A stretch of 64,000 bases of DNA. Source: Oscillospiraceae bacterium. Lineage in GTDB: Bacteria; Bacillota; Clostridia; Oscillospirales; Ruminococcaceae. The position numbers and the translations under genes are program-made. The notes beneath the pieces are model-generated. The model was given only the letters and a program-made list of their open reading frames with translations, did not search any database and was not told where the DNA came from. The stretch spans positions 291,562 to 355,561 of the forward strand of contig CABIZB010000004.1 in NCBI GenBank assembly GCA_902363145.1. The letters are read 5' to 3'. Shown here piece by piece: positions 28,610 to 36,355 of this stretch; the first letter of the stretch is position 1; every line of letters begins with the position of its first letter.

Positions 28610-30046
28610 TTAGTTTGCCTCGGTACTGTCGGTAACGGGAGCCTCGGTCTGAGCGTTCTCAGCTTCGTCCTCGCCTGTGAGGGTGAGTGTAACATCAATG
28701 TTGCCGTCAGCTCTTGCAAGGGTGAGGACCATAGTGTCGCCGATCTTCTTGCCGCTCTTTGCGGAGGTAAGTTCGTCCATGGAGGTGATATCCTTGCCTT
28801 CAGCCGCAACGATAACATCGCCTGCGCTGATGCCCGCAGCATCGGCTGCGCCGCCCTCAACAACAGAAACTACCATAACGCCCTTGTCAACGGGGAGGTT
28901 ATAATATCTCATCATAGCGCTGTTGATATCGGTGCCTGTAATGCCGATCTGAGGAGTGGTATTGGTAACATAGCCCTTGTTCATAAGGTCGCTGATAAGG
29001 GGCATTGCATCGGAAATGGGGATAGCAAAGCCAAGACCTTCAACGGAGCTATCAACAAGTTTTGAAGAAGTAATGCCAACGACCTGCCCTCTGTCATTTA
29101 CCAGAGGGCCGCCGGAGTTGCCGGGGTTGATGGCAGCATCTGTCTGAATAAGAGTCATGGCAGCGGAACCGCCGTTTGCAAGCTCTACGTTGAGAGTTCT
29201 GTTAAGTCCGGAGATAATGCCCTCTGAGGTGGAAAGGCCCAGTCCGAGAGGATAGCCTATAGCCACTGCCTTGTCGCCCATGGTAAGCTCATCGGAGCTG
29301 CCGAACTCTGCGGCGGTAAGGTTAAGACCTGTTGCATCTATTTTCAGAACGGCAAGGTCGCTGTTTTCATCTGCGCCGATTATCTCAGCCTCATACTCGG
29401 TGTTCTCATCGTTTGAAAGAACGATAGTCACCTTGTCGGCATTCTTGGTGGAAGTCTGGTATGAACCGCCTCTGCCGTTGCCGAAGAAGTATTCAAAAAT
29501 GTCGTTGTAGTCGTTGTATCTGTTGTTGCCAAAGTTGTTGGAGTTGTTATTTACATATTCCTGAACCTCGGTCTGGATAACGTGTGCGTTGGTGATGATG
29601 TATCCGTCGGAGCTGAGGATAATACCCGTACCTGTTGCGGAGCTTCCGCCCGACTGTGTGGAGAATGTGGAATGTACGCCCACAACAGAAGGAGTTACCT
29701 TTTCAACTATCTGCTTTGTGGTAAGTGAGCCGTCGGAAGAAGTTGTGCCAAGCAGGCTGCTTACCATGCTGCTTGTGTCGTCCTTGACAGAAACATCTGT
29801 TTTATATTCGGAAGCCGTTGTGGAAGTTGTCTCTGCGGGAGCTGTCTCGGAGGATACGGAAGTATCAGCCGCAATGCTCTTGTCCGAAACCGCATTCTGG
29901 AGATATGCACCGCCGAAGCCCGAAGCGCCGCCTACGATAGCAACTGCAAGTATCATGGCGATAGTTTTTCCTGCGCCCTTGCCGCTGTTCTTCTTGCCGC
30001 CGTTATCCTCGGGGACATCAATATAATTGTAATTGTTTTCGTACAT
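28610..30046 (-). CDS. htrA: HtrA-family membrane-anchored serine protease with PDZ domain
   Basis: A 478-residue extracytoplasmic quality-control protease. A Gly/Lys-rich cytoplasmic tail precedes one membrane segment (about 28-50, IAMILAVAIVGGASGFGGAYL). A Ser/Thr linker leads to the trypsin-like domain: His in ITNAHVIQ (about 154), Asp in NSDLAVLKID (about 229), Ser in NPGNSGGPLVND (about 310). A PDZ domain (about 375-460, GVMVVSVVEGGAADAAGI) and an acidic tail end the protein. AAGGA is eight bases from ATG 30046, so the ATG at 30055 is not used. Confidence 0.95.
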   Translation of the reverse strand: MYENNYNYIDVPEDNGGKKNSGKGAGKTIAMILAVAIVGGASGFGGAYLQNAVSDKSIAADTSVSSETAPAETTSTTASEYKTDVSVKDDTSSMVSSLLGTTSSDGSLTTKQIVEKVTPSVVGVHSTFSTQSGGSSATGTGIILSSDGYIITNAHVIQTEVQEYVNNNSNNFGNNRYNDYNDIFEYFFGNGRGGSYQTSTKNADKVTIVLSNDENTEYEAEIIGADENSDLAVLKIDATGLNLTAAEFGSSDELTMGDKAVAIGYPLGLGLSTSEGIISGLNRTLNVELANGGSAAMTLIQTDAAINPGNSGGPLVNDRGQVVGITSSKLVDSSVEGLGFAIPISDAMPLISDLMNKGYVTNTTPQIGITGTDINSAMMRYYNLPVDKGVMVVSVVEGGAADAAGISAGDVIVAAEGKDITSMDELTSAKSGKKIGDTMVLTLARADGNIDVTLTLTGEDEAENAQTEAPVTDSTEAN

Positions 30047-30282
30047 ATAAATCATCCTTCCAGATCATTTTATTCTTTTGTTCTTTATTCTATGGGCCTC
30101 ATCGGCTCATCTTTGTTTCTATGCTTATATAATAATGGCTCAATGTGTAAAATATGTGATATGTCATTGAAAATACTTAAAAAGCGTTATGAAAAACAGG
30201 TCATTAAAGGGAGCTTGCCCGCATATCTTATATCAGCTACACCTTAATTCTGTAAATACACAAGGAAATGGAGCGCTGAGAT

Positions 30283-30792
30283 ATGAGCAATGATCTGTCA
30301 ACAGGAAGAGCAAAACGGAAAAGGAGCGCCAAGTGGATATTTCTGTCGGCGGCGCTGATAATTCTGGGCGGACTTGCACTGTTCGTGTTCGCCGCAGGAG
30401 ACAAAGCGGAAGCGGATAAGCTGTTCACCTTTGAATGCAATTCGGAGCGTGTGGAGTTTCTCAACAAGCAGGGGCTTATAGTCGAGCCTGACCCCCAGCG
30501 TGAGAAAATAACCATACCCGCAGAATTCAACGCCGCTTTCACGGAATATAACGAACTGCAAAAGCAGCAGGGCTTTGATCTGGAGCCGTATGCGGGAAAG
30601 GAAGTGACCAAATACACCTACACAGTCCTGAACTACCCCGACTATCCCGAAAATGTTGTTGTGGACCTGCTTTTTGACGACCACCGAATGATCGGCGCAG
30701 ACATCACCTACAACGATGCGGAAAACGGCTTTACCCGTGCGCTTATAAATGATACCATGCAGTCGGGTCTGACTGTCACGCTGACGCAATAA
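30283..30792 (+). CDS. Membrane-anchored protein of the DUF4830 type
   Basis: A 169-residue protein with a basic N-terminal tail (RAKRKRSAK), one membrane segment (about 17-38), then an extracytoplasmic domain. The segments VEFLNKQGLIVEP, ITIPAEFNAAFTEYNELQKQQGFDLEPYAGKEVTKYTY and a C-terminal GADI match the pattern of DUF4830 domains, whose role is unknown. A GGAGCG-type site precedes ATG 30283. It stands alone, divergent from htrA across 236 bases in which no clear promoter or other feature was recognised. Confidence 0.75.
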   Translation: MSNDLSTGRAKRKRSAKWIFLSAALIILGGLALFVFAAGDKAEADKLFTFECNSERVEFLNKQGLIVEPDPQREKITIPAEFNAAFTEYNELQKQQGFDLEPYAGKEVTKYTYTVLNYPDYPENVVVDLLFDDHRMIGADITYNDAENGFTRALINDTMQSGLTVTLTQ

Positions 30793-30832
30793 ATAAATGG
30801 CTGCCGTGTTAGATCGGCAGCCATTTATTTAT
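30791..30832. terminator. Bidirectional terminator
   Basis: A perfect 15-bp stem, AAATAAATGGCTGCC (30791-30805) with GGCAGCCATTTATTT (30816-30830), serving the DUF4830-type gene and the convergent small gene. Confidence 0.88.
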
Positions 30833-31020
30833 ATACCAATTATAGCCGAAGCCACGTCCTCGGCAGATATTCTGTATTCCCCGTCAGAAATGATACGGGA
30901 AAGCTTTTTAAGGCGTTCATCGGAAGCAAATTCCCTTTCGCCGCCGAAAACATCTTCTGCCGTAAATTTTTTATCCGAGCCGAAAAGGAAATTACAAGCG
31001 CTCTGGTTTTTCATATCCAT
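30829..31020 (-). CDS. Small protein with FlgM-like C terminus
   Basis: A 63-residue charged protein with a GAGG-type ribosome site about eight bases upstream. Its C-terminal half (RLKKLSRIISDGEYRISAED, then VASAII) resembles the end of FlgM anti-sigma-28 proteins, where a basic helix is followed by a short GxY-x-hydrophobic segment and an amphipathic helix. No flagellar genes are in the window, so the resemblance may be structural only. The stop is at the shared terminator. Moderate confidence that it is a real gene. Confidence 0.5.
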   Translation of the reverse strand: MDMKNQSACNFLFGSDKKFTAEDVFGGEREFASDERLKKLSRIISDGEYRISAEDVASAIIGI

Positions 31021-31206
31021 TTCACAGCCTCTTTCATCAGTTTAATAACATCATTATCACTTATTATATCGGCAGAAAGTGTGAAAAGCTTAGTTTTTCA
31101 GAGCAAATAATTATAATTTTTCCGTATCAGATAAATATAAACAAATGTATGGTGGTAAATATGTGAATATATAACAAAAAGGCTATGGCAGTATCATGCG
31201 TTTTGA

Positions 31207-31280
31207 CCGTACCTGCGCCTTTCGGGAAAAAGGCTTGACCCAAACCCTTTGCCTTGTGCTTATTTGTGCTGACTTTTTCA
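31207..31280 (+). repeat. Dispersed repeat, short copy C
   Basis: Begins CCGTACCTGCGCC and jumps directly to TTTCGGGAAAAAGGCTTGAC and a TTTGTGCTGACTTTTT end. It equals the two ends of copy A2 with the middle deleted. It fills part of the 320-base gap 31021-31340; the rest of that gap is AT-rich with no gene. Confidence 0.7.
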
Positions 31281-31297
31281 TTTGCCTGCTTTATTGC

Positions 31298-31332
31298 AAA
31301 ATGGCTGCTGCATCTTGTGCAACAGCCATTTT
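31298..31332 (-). terminator. Terminator after the LCP-like gene
   Basis: AAAATGGCTG (31298-31307) pairs with CAGCCATTTT (31323-31332) with further inner pairing, eight bases past the stop of the minus-strand gene. Confidence 0.75.
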
Positions 31333-31340
31333 CTTATCTA

Positions 31341-32312
31341 TTATTCTTCCGCACCTGTGTCATCAGTGCTGACAACGTCATCGCCCATATCCATGGAGAA
31401 CCATCTGGGCAATGCCTGAACAAAGCTGTCGTCAAGGACATGCATCTTGCTGTCATCATACACGCCAGAGGGTATGACCACCTGTGCAGGGGTGCTTGTT
31501 GCGTCCAGCACATATTCAATGGCGGGCTTTGCCTCGTCATAATCGTACTTGGTAATATCGGTCTCAAGGTCGCTGTTTATTACGGAGGTAAAAACGGAGT
31601 CAAGTCCGTCTCTCAGCATACCCGATGCACCCGAGTTGATAAGATCCACGGTAATGGTTCCGACTACCTTGGCACGGTATTCCTCTCCGCCCTTGAAGTT
31701 GGGGAAGGTGAGCACCTTTCTCAGTGTACCCGAGTCAAGGGTCTGTCTGCCGCTTTTGATAATGGTGCTTTCCCCTGTTGTTTCGTTTTCATAAACCAGA
31801 TTGTATGGCACTTCATAATCCACGTTGCCCATGAAGTTTGAGAAAAGCGTGAAGCTGTCCTTGGAAAACTTCATATATCTGTCGATCTCTATGCCCGTTG
31901 CGGCTGTTATCGCCTTTTTGGCATCGGAAGCTCCGCCTAAGCGGTAAAACTCATATATAGTGTTCACCTTGCCGTCAGCCTCCGCCTTAATATCCGACTG
32001 AAGAGGGACAATGACCAGCTTGTTTTCCGCAGGCACGAACCTTGCAAGCACAAAGCACACCGCCGAGCTGCGCTTTTCAGCGTCATATATGGCAAGTACC
32101 GTCTTGCTGTCCGCATAGCTGGGAGCATATTCCTCCGAAGCCGTGGTAACGGTCTGGCTGCCGTCGGGCTTTATGCCGCTCAGGTCGTCCTTAACGCCCG
32201 AATCGGTAAGGTATGGCCTCAGCAGAAAAAATCCCGTTCCGCCTATTACAAGCAGCGCCACAAAGATAGTTATAAAATAAGTAGCCGCAATTTTTGCAGT
32301 TCTTTTCGACAT
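31341..32312 (-). CDS. Divergent LytR-CpsA-Psr (LCP)-like membrane protein
   Basis: A 323-residue protein with a short cytoplasmic N terminus, one membrane segment (about 10-32), and an extracytoplasmic domain. The run FVLARFVPAENKLVIVPLQS, then NTIYEFYRLGGASDAKKAI, GIEIDRYMKFSKDSF and MGNVDYEVP follows the order of LCP domains, which attach wall polymers to peptidoglycan. The usual Arg-Asp after the first strand (SIPRD) is replaced by VPLQSDI, so catalysis is doubtful. AAAGGGTG nine bases upstream selects ATG 32312 over 32339. It is monocistronic. A regulatory or polymer-binding role is possible. Confidence 0.65.
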   Translation of the reverse strand: MSKRTAKIAATYFITIFVALLVIGGTGFFLLRPYLTDSGVKDDLSGIKPDGSQTVTTASEEYAPSYADSKTVLAIYDAEKRSSAVCFVLARFVPAENKLVIVPLQSDIKAEADGKVNTIYEFYRLGGASDAKKAITAATGIEIDRYMKFSKDSFTLFSNFMGNVDYEVPYNLVYENETTGESTIIKSGRQTLDSGTLRKVLTFPNFKGGEEYRAKVVGTITVDLINSGASGMLRDGLDSVFTSVINSDLETDITKYDYDEAKPAIEYVLDATSTPAQVVIPSGVYDDSKMHVLDDSFVQALPRWFSMDMGDDVVSTDDTGAEE

Positions 32313-32543
32313 ATAATACACCCTTTCGGAAAATATCATTAAACATCAGCATAAGTATATCATATCCCCACGGCATTTGCAATAAAATATTCATTTTGAT
32401 TACTAATTGTAATATTTATGTAATTATATACAGTCCGACCATTGGCAATTTATTTTGTTGTAAAAACAACAGACATTTGTGCGGGAGTGATGTATAATAT
32501 CATCATAGCAATAAGCCCGATAATAATCGAAAGGAACAATATT

Positions 32544-33230
32544 ATGATAAGAAAAATAATAAGAATAGACGAAGAAAAGTGCAATGGCTGCGGCGCCTGC
32601 GCAAATGCCTGTCACGAGGGCGCAATAGGAATGGTGAACGGCAAAGCAAAGCTGCTGAGAGACGATTTCTGCGACGGTCTGGGCAACTGCCTCCCCGCCT
32701 GCCCCACAAACGCCATATCCTTTGAAATGAGGGAAGCCGCTGAGTATAACGAAGCCGCCGTAATGGCAGCAAAAGCACCCAAACCTCTCCCCTGCGGCTG
32801 CCCCGGCACGGCTGCAAAGTCATTTGCGCATAAAAAGCCTGATCTTGGCACAGCCGAGAATTTCGGCGAAATAGAGAGCAGACTTAACCAGTGGCCCGTA
32901 CAGATAAAGCTTGCCCCCGTCAATGCGCCCTATTTTGCAGGTTCAAGCCTGCTTGTGGCAGCTGACTGCTCCGCCTACGCATACGGCGATTTTCACCGTC
33001 ATTTTATGAACGGAAAAATCACGCTTATAGGCTGCCCCAAGCTTGACGGCTGCGATTACACTGAAAAGCTCACCGCAGTGGCAGTAAGCGGCGGAGTGTC
33101 GGACATTACCGTGGTAAGAATGGAAGTCCCCTGCTGCGGAGGTATAGAGCTTGCGGCGAAAAAGGCTGCACAAGCGGCCGGAGTACCGTTCAGATGTGTT
33201 ACCATATCCACTGACGGCAGGATACTGTAA
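32544..33230 (+). CDS. Ferredoxin-like protein with two [4Fe-4S] motifs
   Basis: A 228-residue cytoplasmic iron-sulfur protein. The N-terminal ferredoxin domain has CNGCGACANAC (about residues 12-22) and a second cluster motif CDGLGNCLPACP (about 43-54). The rest has Cys pairs (PCGCPG; GCPKLDGC; VPCCGG) and the conserved LLVAADCSAYAYGDFHRHF. Proteins of this build occur singly in anaerobes; their electron partner is not known. AAAGGA upstream selects ATG 32544. In the 231-base gap before it, a TATAAT lies at 32493 and a TGTTG/CAACA inverted pair at 32456-32471. Confidence 0.8.
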   Translation: MIRKIIRIDEEKCNGCGACANACHEGAIGMVNGKAKLLRDDFCDGLGNCLPACPTNAISFEMREAAEYNEAAVMAAKAPKPLPCGCPGTAAKSFAHKKPDLGTAENFGEIESRLNQWPVQIKLAPVNAPYFAGSSLLVAADCSAYAYGDFHRHFMNGKITLIGCPKLDGCDYTEKLTAVAVSGGVSDITVVRMEVPCCGGIELAAKKAAQAAGVPFRCVTISTDGRIL

Positions 33231-33345
33231 CTTATATTGGGATATCAATACTCTCACGTATCGGTCCGTAAATTCTTATACTTATTTGAGGCAGCTGATA
33301 ATATCGGCTGCCTCATTTTGCGTAAAAGAGGATTGATTGCTCTCA

Positions 33346-33500
33346 AAAAAGTCAGCACAAATGAGAGCAAGGTAAAGGGTTTAGGAAGTCCACTGAGGGC
33401 AGAGCCATCTGGTCGCTGTTGCCGCAGTGGTAAACTACGTTTACCTGCGAAATTCCTTTGCTGACGGTTAAAGCAATTAAAACGTTAGCCGACTGATTAA
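33346..33500 (-). repeat. Dispersed repeat, copy B (inverted)
   Basis: Reverse-complement copy of the 3' half of A1; more than 85 bases around the GGTAAAC-GTA-GTTTACC palindrome are identical to A1. It lies head to head with copy A2 about 340 bases away. Confidence 0.8.
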
Positions 33501-33841
33501 AGTATGGCGGACAATATACCCAATCCCCACCGCAGAGCCAAGCAAAACTAACAGCAGATACTTGATATCGAAACGCCAGACCACAAATGAGAGGGGCGGC
33601 GGTGAAAGGTCCGAAACAATATTCAATACAGGAGATAAACAAAAAGTTAAAGACAAACTGTAAAAGCGGGCTTAGTGGGGGTGAGAGGGTAGGGAAAAGA
33701 TGAGTGCTTGCCTTTTCAAGGCATGGAGAAACCGTAGGAGAGAGGGGGGAATGCCCGCTTTTGTTGGGTTTTGGTTTCCTCCCTCTCTCCTTAGGTGTCT
33801 CCTTTGCATGGTACGGACATATTAAATTGAAATGTAGAATA
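33501..33841. other. Spacer of nested inverted repeats between repeat copies B and A2
   Basis: No convincing gene. It holds AAAAGCGGGC/GCCCGCTTTT (about 33660 and 33752), a GGAGAGAGG/CCTCTCTCC pair (about 33738 and 33780), and GGTACGGAC/GTCCGTACC (33810-33818, 33842-33850). These nested pairs could fold the stretch into one long structure. A minus-strand frame of 184 codons covers it and repeat B, but it shows no domain and its ends lie in the repeats. Confidence 0.5.
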
Positions 33842-34160
33842 GTCCGTACCTGCGCCTTACGGCGGAAACTGAATTGCAATTTCTGCGAAATTGCTCTCAG
33901 TTTCAAGCCGCCTGCATGGAATAGTTTCGGGTTTATTTGAGAAATTATATTTGTTTGAGCGTTTTTGAACTCACGGTGCAGGCGGCTTTAGGATTTGTTA
34001 GTCAGTCGGCTAACGATTTTATCATTTATGCCGCAAGCAAAAAGATTTCGCTGTCTGCGGACAGCGACCAGATGGCTCTGCCCTCTGGACACCCGCAAGC
34101 CTTTCGGGAAAAAGGCTTGACCCAAACCCTTTGCTTTGTACTCATTTGTGCTGATTTTTT
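33842..34160 (+). repeat. Dispersed repeat, copy A2
   Basis: Begins GTCCGTACC, has the CGCCTTACGGCG hairpin, the GCCGCCTGCA/TGCAGGCGGC inverted pair around a variable 60-base loop, and ends TTTGTGCTGATTTTTTT. The 5' half is nearly identical to A1. The 3' half differs and instead matches the end of copy C (GCCTTTCGGGAAAAAGGC). Confidence 0.8.
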
Positions 34161-34186
34161 TATGATCTTTTTTCTCTCTAATACAG

Positions 34187-34215
34187 TTGCCCTTGCCTTT
34201 TTGTATATCTATACA
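34187..34215 (+). promoter_or_regulatory. Possible promoter of the efflux operon
   Basis: TTGCCC (34187-34192), 17 bases, then TATACA (34210-34215). Confidence 0.4.
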
Positions 34216-34277
34216 ATTTTATACAGTTAGTATATTGTGATAAACAAATGAAAATTCCGCTCCCTTATTCTTCCTTT

Positions 34278-34294
34278 AAGCTTAAATTAAGCTT
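34278..34294. promoter_or_regulatory. Perfect palindrome, possible operator of the efflux operon
   Basis: AAGCTTAA-A-TTAAGCTT, 44 bases before the ATG of the adaptor gene. It is the size of a dimeric repressor site, but the binding protein is unknown. Confidence 0.4.
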
Positions 34295-34337
34295 TGGCAA
34301 TTATCATTGATTACAGAAATCGAAAGGAGCACGGAAC

Positions 34338-36350
34338 ATGAACAAAAAGATATTCGCAGCAGCGGCTGCTGTGGCTGTTACCGCAGGAGGTGCGGCTGCT
34401 ATAATCGCCAACGCCTCCTCAGCCAAGGCGGAAGAAGACGTAAGCTACAGAGAATACAGCGTTTCCAAGGGAAACATCACCGTTGGAACAGAGGAAAGCG
34501 GCACCCTCTCCCTTGACAGGGAATATGTCTCATTCCCCTGCACCGCCGAGGTCACAGAGGTATATGTAAAGACAGGCACAAGCGTGAAGGAGGGCGACGC
34601 TCTTCTTAAAGTTGACCCCGATCATGTGGCGGAAGCCAAGAAGCAGTATGAGCTGAAGCTTAGATCTGCTCAGAACGCTCTTTATGAGGCAAAGGACAAC
34701 CTCACCTCAGGCTCCCTTAAAGCTGAGCAGGAGCTTGAAAGCGCCAAGCTCAAAGGCACATCGGCGCAAAGCGAATATGAGCTTTACCTCAGCAAGCAGG
34801 AAAACGAAAAGGAGACCTCTGCCAAAAATCTTGCCGACTTGAAAAAGCAGCTTGAAGAATATGAGAATATGACCCTCACCTATGACGATGACTACGCCAA
34901 GCTCACCGCATACGAGAATAAGCTCAGCGCGCTTGAAGCGGATCACAAGGCAATGGAAAAGCAGTACAGGGAATATCAGAAAACCGACACTGCCAACAAC
35001 GAAGCCCTTGAAGCCATAAAGGACGAGTACAGCGCATACACCGAAAAGATTTCCGACACCGGCGAAAAGATAAACTCCCTGAAACAGGCTTACGAGGAAG
35101 CAAAGGCAGCTTATGAACAGGCTCAGAGCGAATATGAAGATGCCAAGGAAGCCTACAATGATTCCGTTTATATATCGACTTCTTCCTCCGACAACTCTTC
35201 GACCACTCAAAACTCCCAGAACTCAAACACCTCCGCCGAAAGCAAGTATGAAGCCGCTTCCGCAGCACTCACCAAGGCATATAACACCTACAGCGCCGCC
35301 AAGACCGCATACTCGGGCTATTATGTCACTTTAGGCGAGCAGATAAGTGACAAGACAGAGGACTACGAGGACAAAATCTCCGCTGCTGAGGAAGTCTGCA
35401 AGGCTCACCGGAAGATAACCGACGCATACAAAAGCGAAATGGACGACTTTAACTCCGACATATCCGATTACCGTGAGGAATATGAGGACTACAAGTCCGA
35501 CTTTACCGACATTTACGGCAATAACGATGCGGATTCCATCAGCGACAGCATTGAAAAGCTTAAATCGGACATTTCTTCCGCACAGCTGAACATCGAAAGC
35601 AGTGCGGTAAGCGAAAGCTCCGACAGCCTTAACGCCAAGCAGGAAGCCCAGTCCGCACAGTCCGCCGCAGAGCTGGCAGAGCTTACCTATGAACGCACCA
35701 TAAGCAGCCTTGAAAGCGATGTGGAGACCAAGCAGGACGAATATGACTCTCTTGTTGAGGAATACGCCGAGTTCTGCGAAAATGCAGGCGATGACGGCGT
35801 GATATACGCCCCCATTGACGGAATAGTTTCCTCTGTTTCCGTTTCCGAGGGGGACAGCATTATGCAGAATGCCACTATCGTTACCCTTATGGACACAAGC
35901 TCCGTTTACCTCAGCACATCCGTATCCGAGGAGGATATAACCGCTCTTACGGTAGGTCAGGAATGCACCGTCTCCCTTACCGCCTATGACAATAAGAATT
36001 TCAGCGGCGAGATAGACACCATTTCCGCAGAGCCTGCCCGTTCCTCAGGCTCAGTAAGCTACACAGTCACCGTAAAGCTTGACACCCGGAACAGCCTTAA
36101 CGTGCTGGAGGGCATGAGCGGCGATGTTACGTTCTTACAGCATCAGGTAACAGATGTTCTCACCGTCAATGTAAATGCCATTACCTTCCGTGACGGTCAT
36201 TCCTACGTAAAGGTATATGACGACAGCGGAAATATCGTTGAAAAGGAAGTTCAGACAGGCTTTACCGACGGCAGAAGCGTTGAGATAACAGGCGTATCCG
36301 CAGGCGATAAGCTGCTGGCGGAGATCACTCTCAGCGGCGGAAAGGAATGA
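34338..36350 (+). CDS. MacA-like efflux adaptor with long coiled coil
   Basis: A 670-residue membrane-fusion-type protein. An N-terminal hydrophobic anchor (about 4-30) is followed by a first half lipoyl domain (VEVYVKTGTSVKEGDALLKVDP, about 72-95). Then comes a very long Glu/Lys/Ala coiled coil (about 95-470) broken by a Ser/Thr/Asn-rich patch near 275-300. The second half lipoyl domain (GVIYAPIDGIVSSVSVSEGDSI, about 485-507) and a beta-barrel domain follow. It is about twice the length of typical MacA because of the coiled coil. AAAGGAG precedes the start. The permease starts 5 bases after its stop. Confidence 0.88.
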   Translation: MNKKIFAAAAAVAVTAGGAAAIIANASSAKAEEDVSYREYSVSKGNITVGTEESGTLSLDREYVSFPCTAEVTEVYVKTGTSVKEGDALLKVDPDHVAEAKKQYELKLRSAQNALYEAKDNLTSGSLKAEQELESAKLKGTSAQSEYELYLSKQENEKETSAKNLADLKKQLEEYENMTLTYDDDYAKLTAYENKLSALEADHKAMEKQYREYQKTDTANNEALEAIKDEYSAYTEKISDTGEKINSLKQAYEEAKAAYEQAQSEYEDAKEAYNDSVYISTSSSDNSSTTQNSQNSNTSAESKYEAASAALTKAYNTYSAAKTAYSGYYVTLGEQISDKTEDYEDKISAAEEVCKAHRKITDAYKSEMDDFNSDISDYREEYEDYKSDFTDIYGNNDADSISDSIEKLKSDISSAQLNIESSAVSESSDSLNAKQEAQSAQSAAELAELTYERTISSLESDVETKQDEYDSLVEEYAEFCENAGDDGVIYAPIDGIVSSVSVSEGDSIMQNATIVTLMDTSSVYLSTSVSEEDITALTVGQECTVSLTAYDNKNFSGEIDTISAEPARSSGSVSYTVTVKLDTRNSLNVLEGMSGDVTFLQHQVTDVLTVNVNAITFRDGHSYVKVYDDSGNIVEKEVQTGFTDGRSVEITGVSAGDKLLAEITLSGGKE

Positions 36351-36355
36351 TCTGA

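Noticed and set aside
32456..32471. A Rex-type redox operator before the ferredoxin-like gene
   Set aside because: TGTTG/CAACA is too short and differently spaced from the 18-bp Rex site.
33352..33906. A 184-codon minus-strand frame
   Set aside because: It lies across repeats A2 and B and the palindromic spacer; low-complexity composition and no domain. It is repeat sequence that happens to be open.
33238..34337. A CRISPR array or prophage remnant in the gene-free region
   Set aside because: Repeats are two large inverted copies, not short evenly spaced direct repeats, and no cas or phage gene is present.
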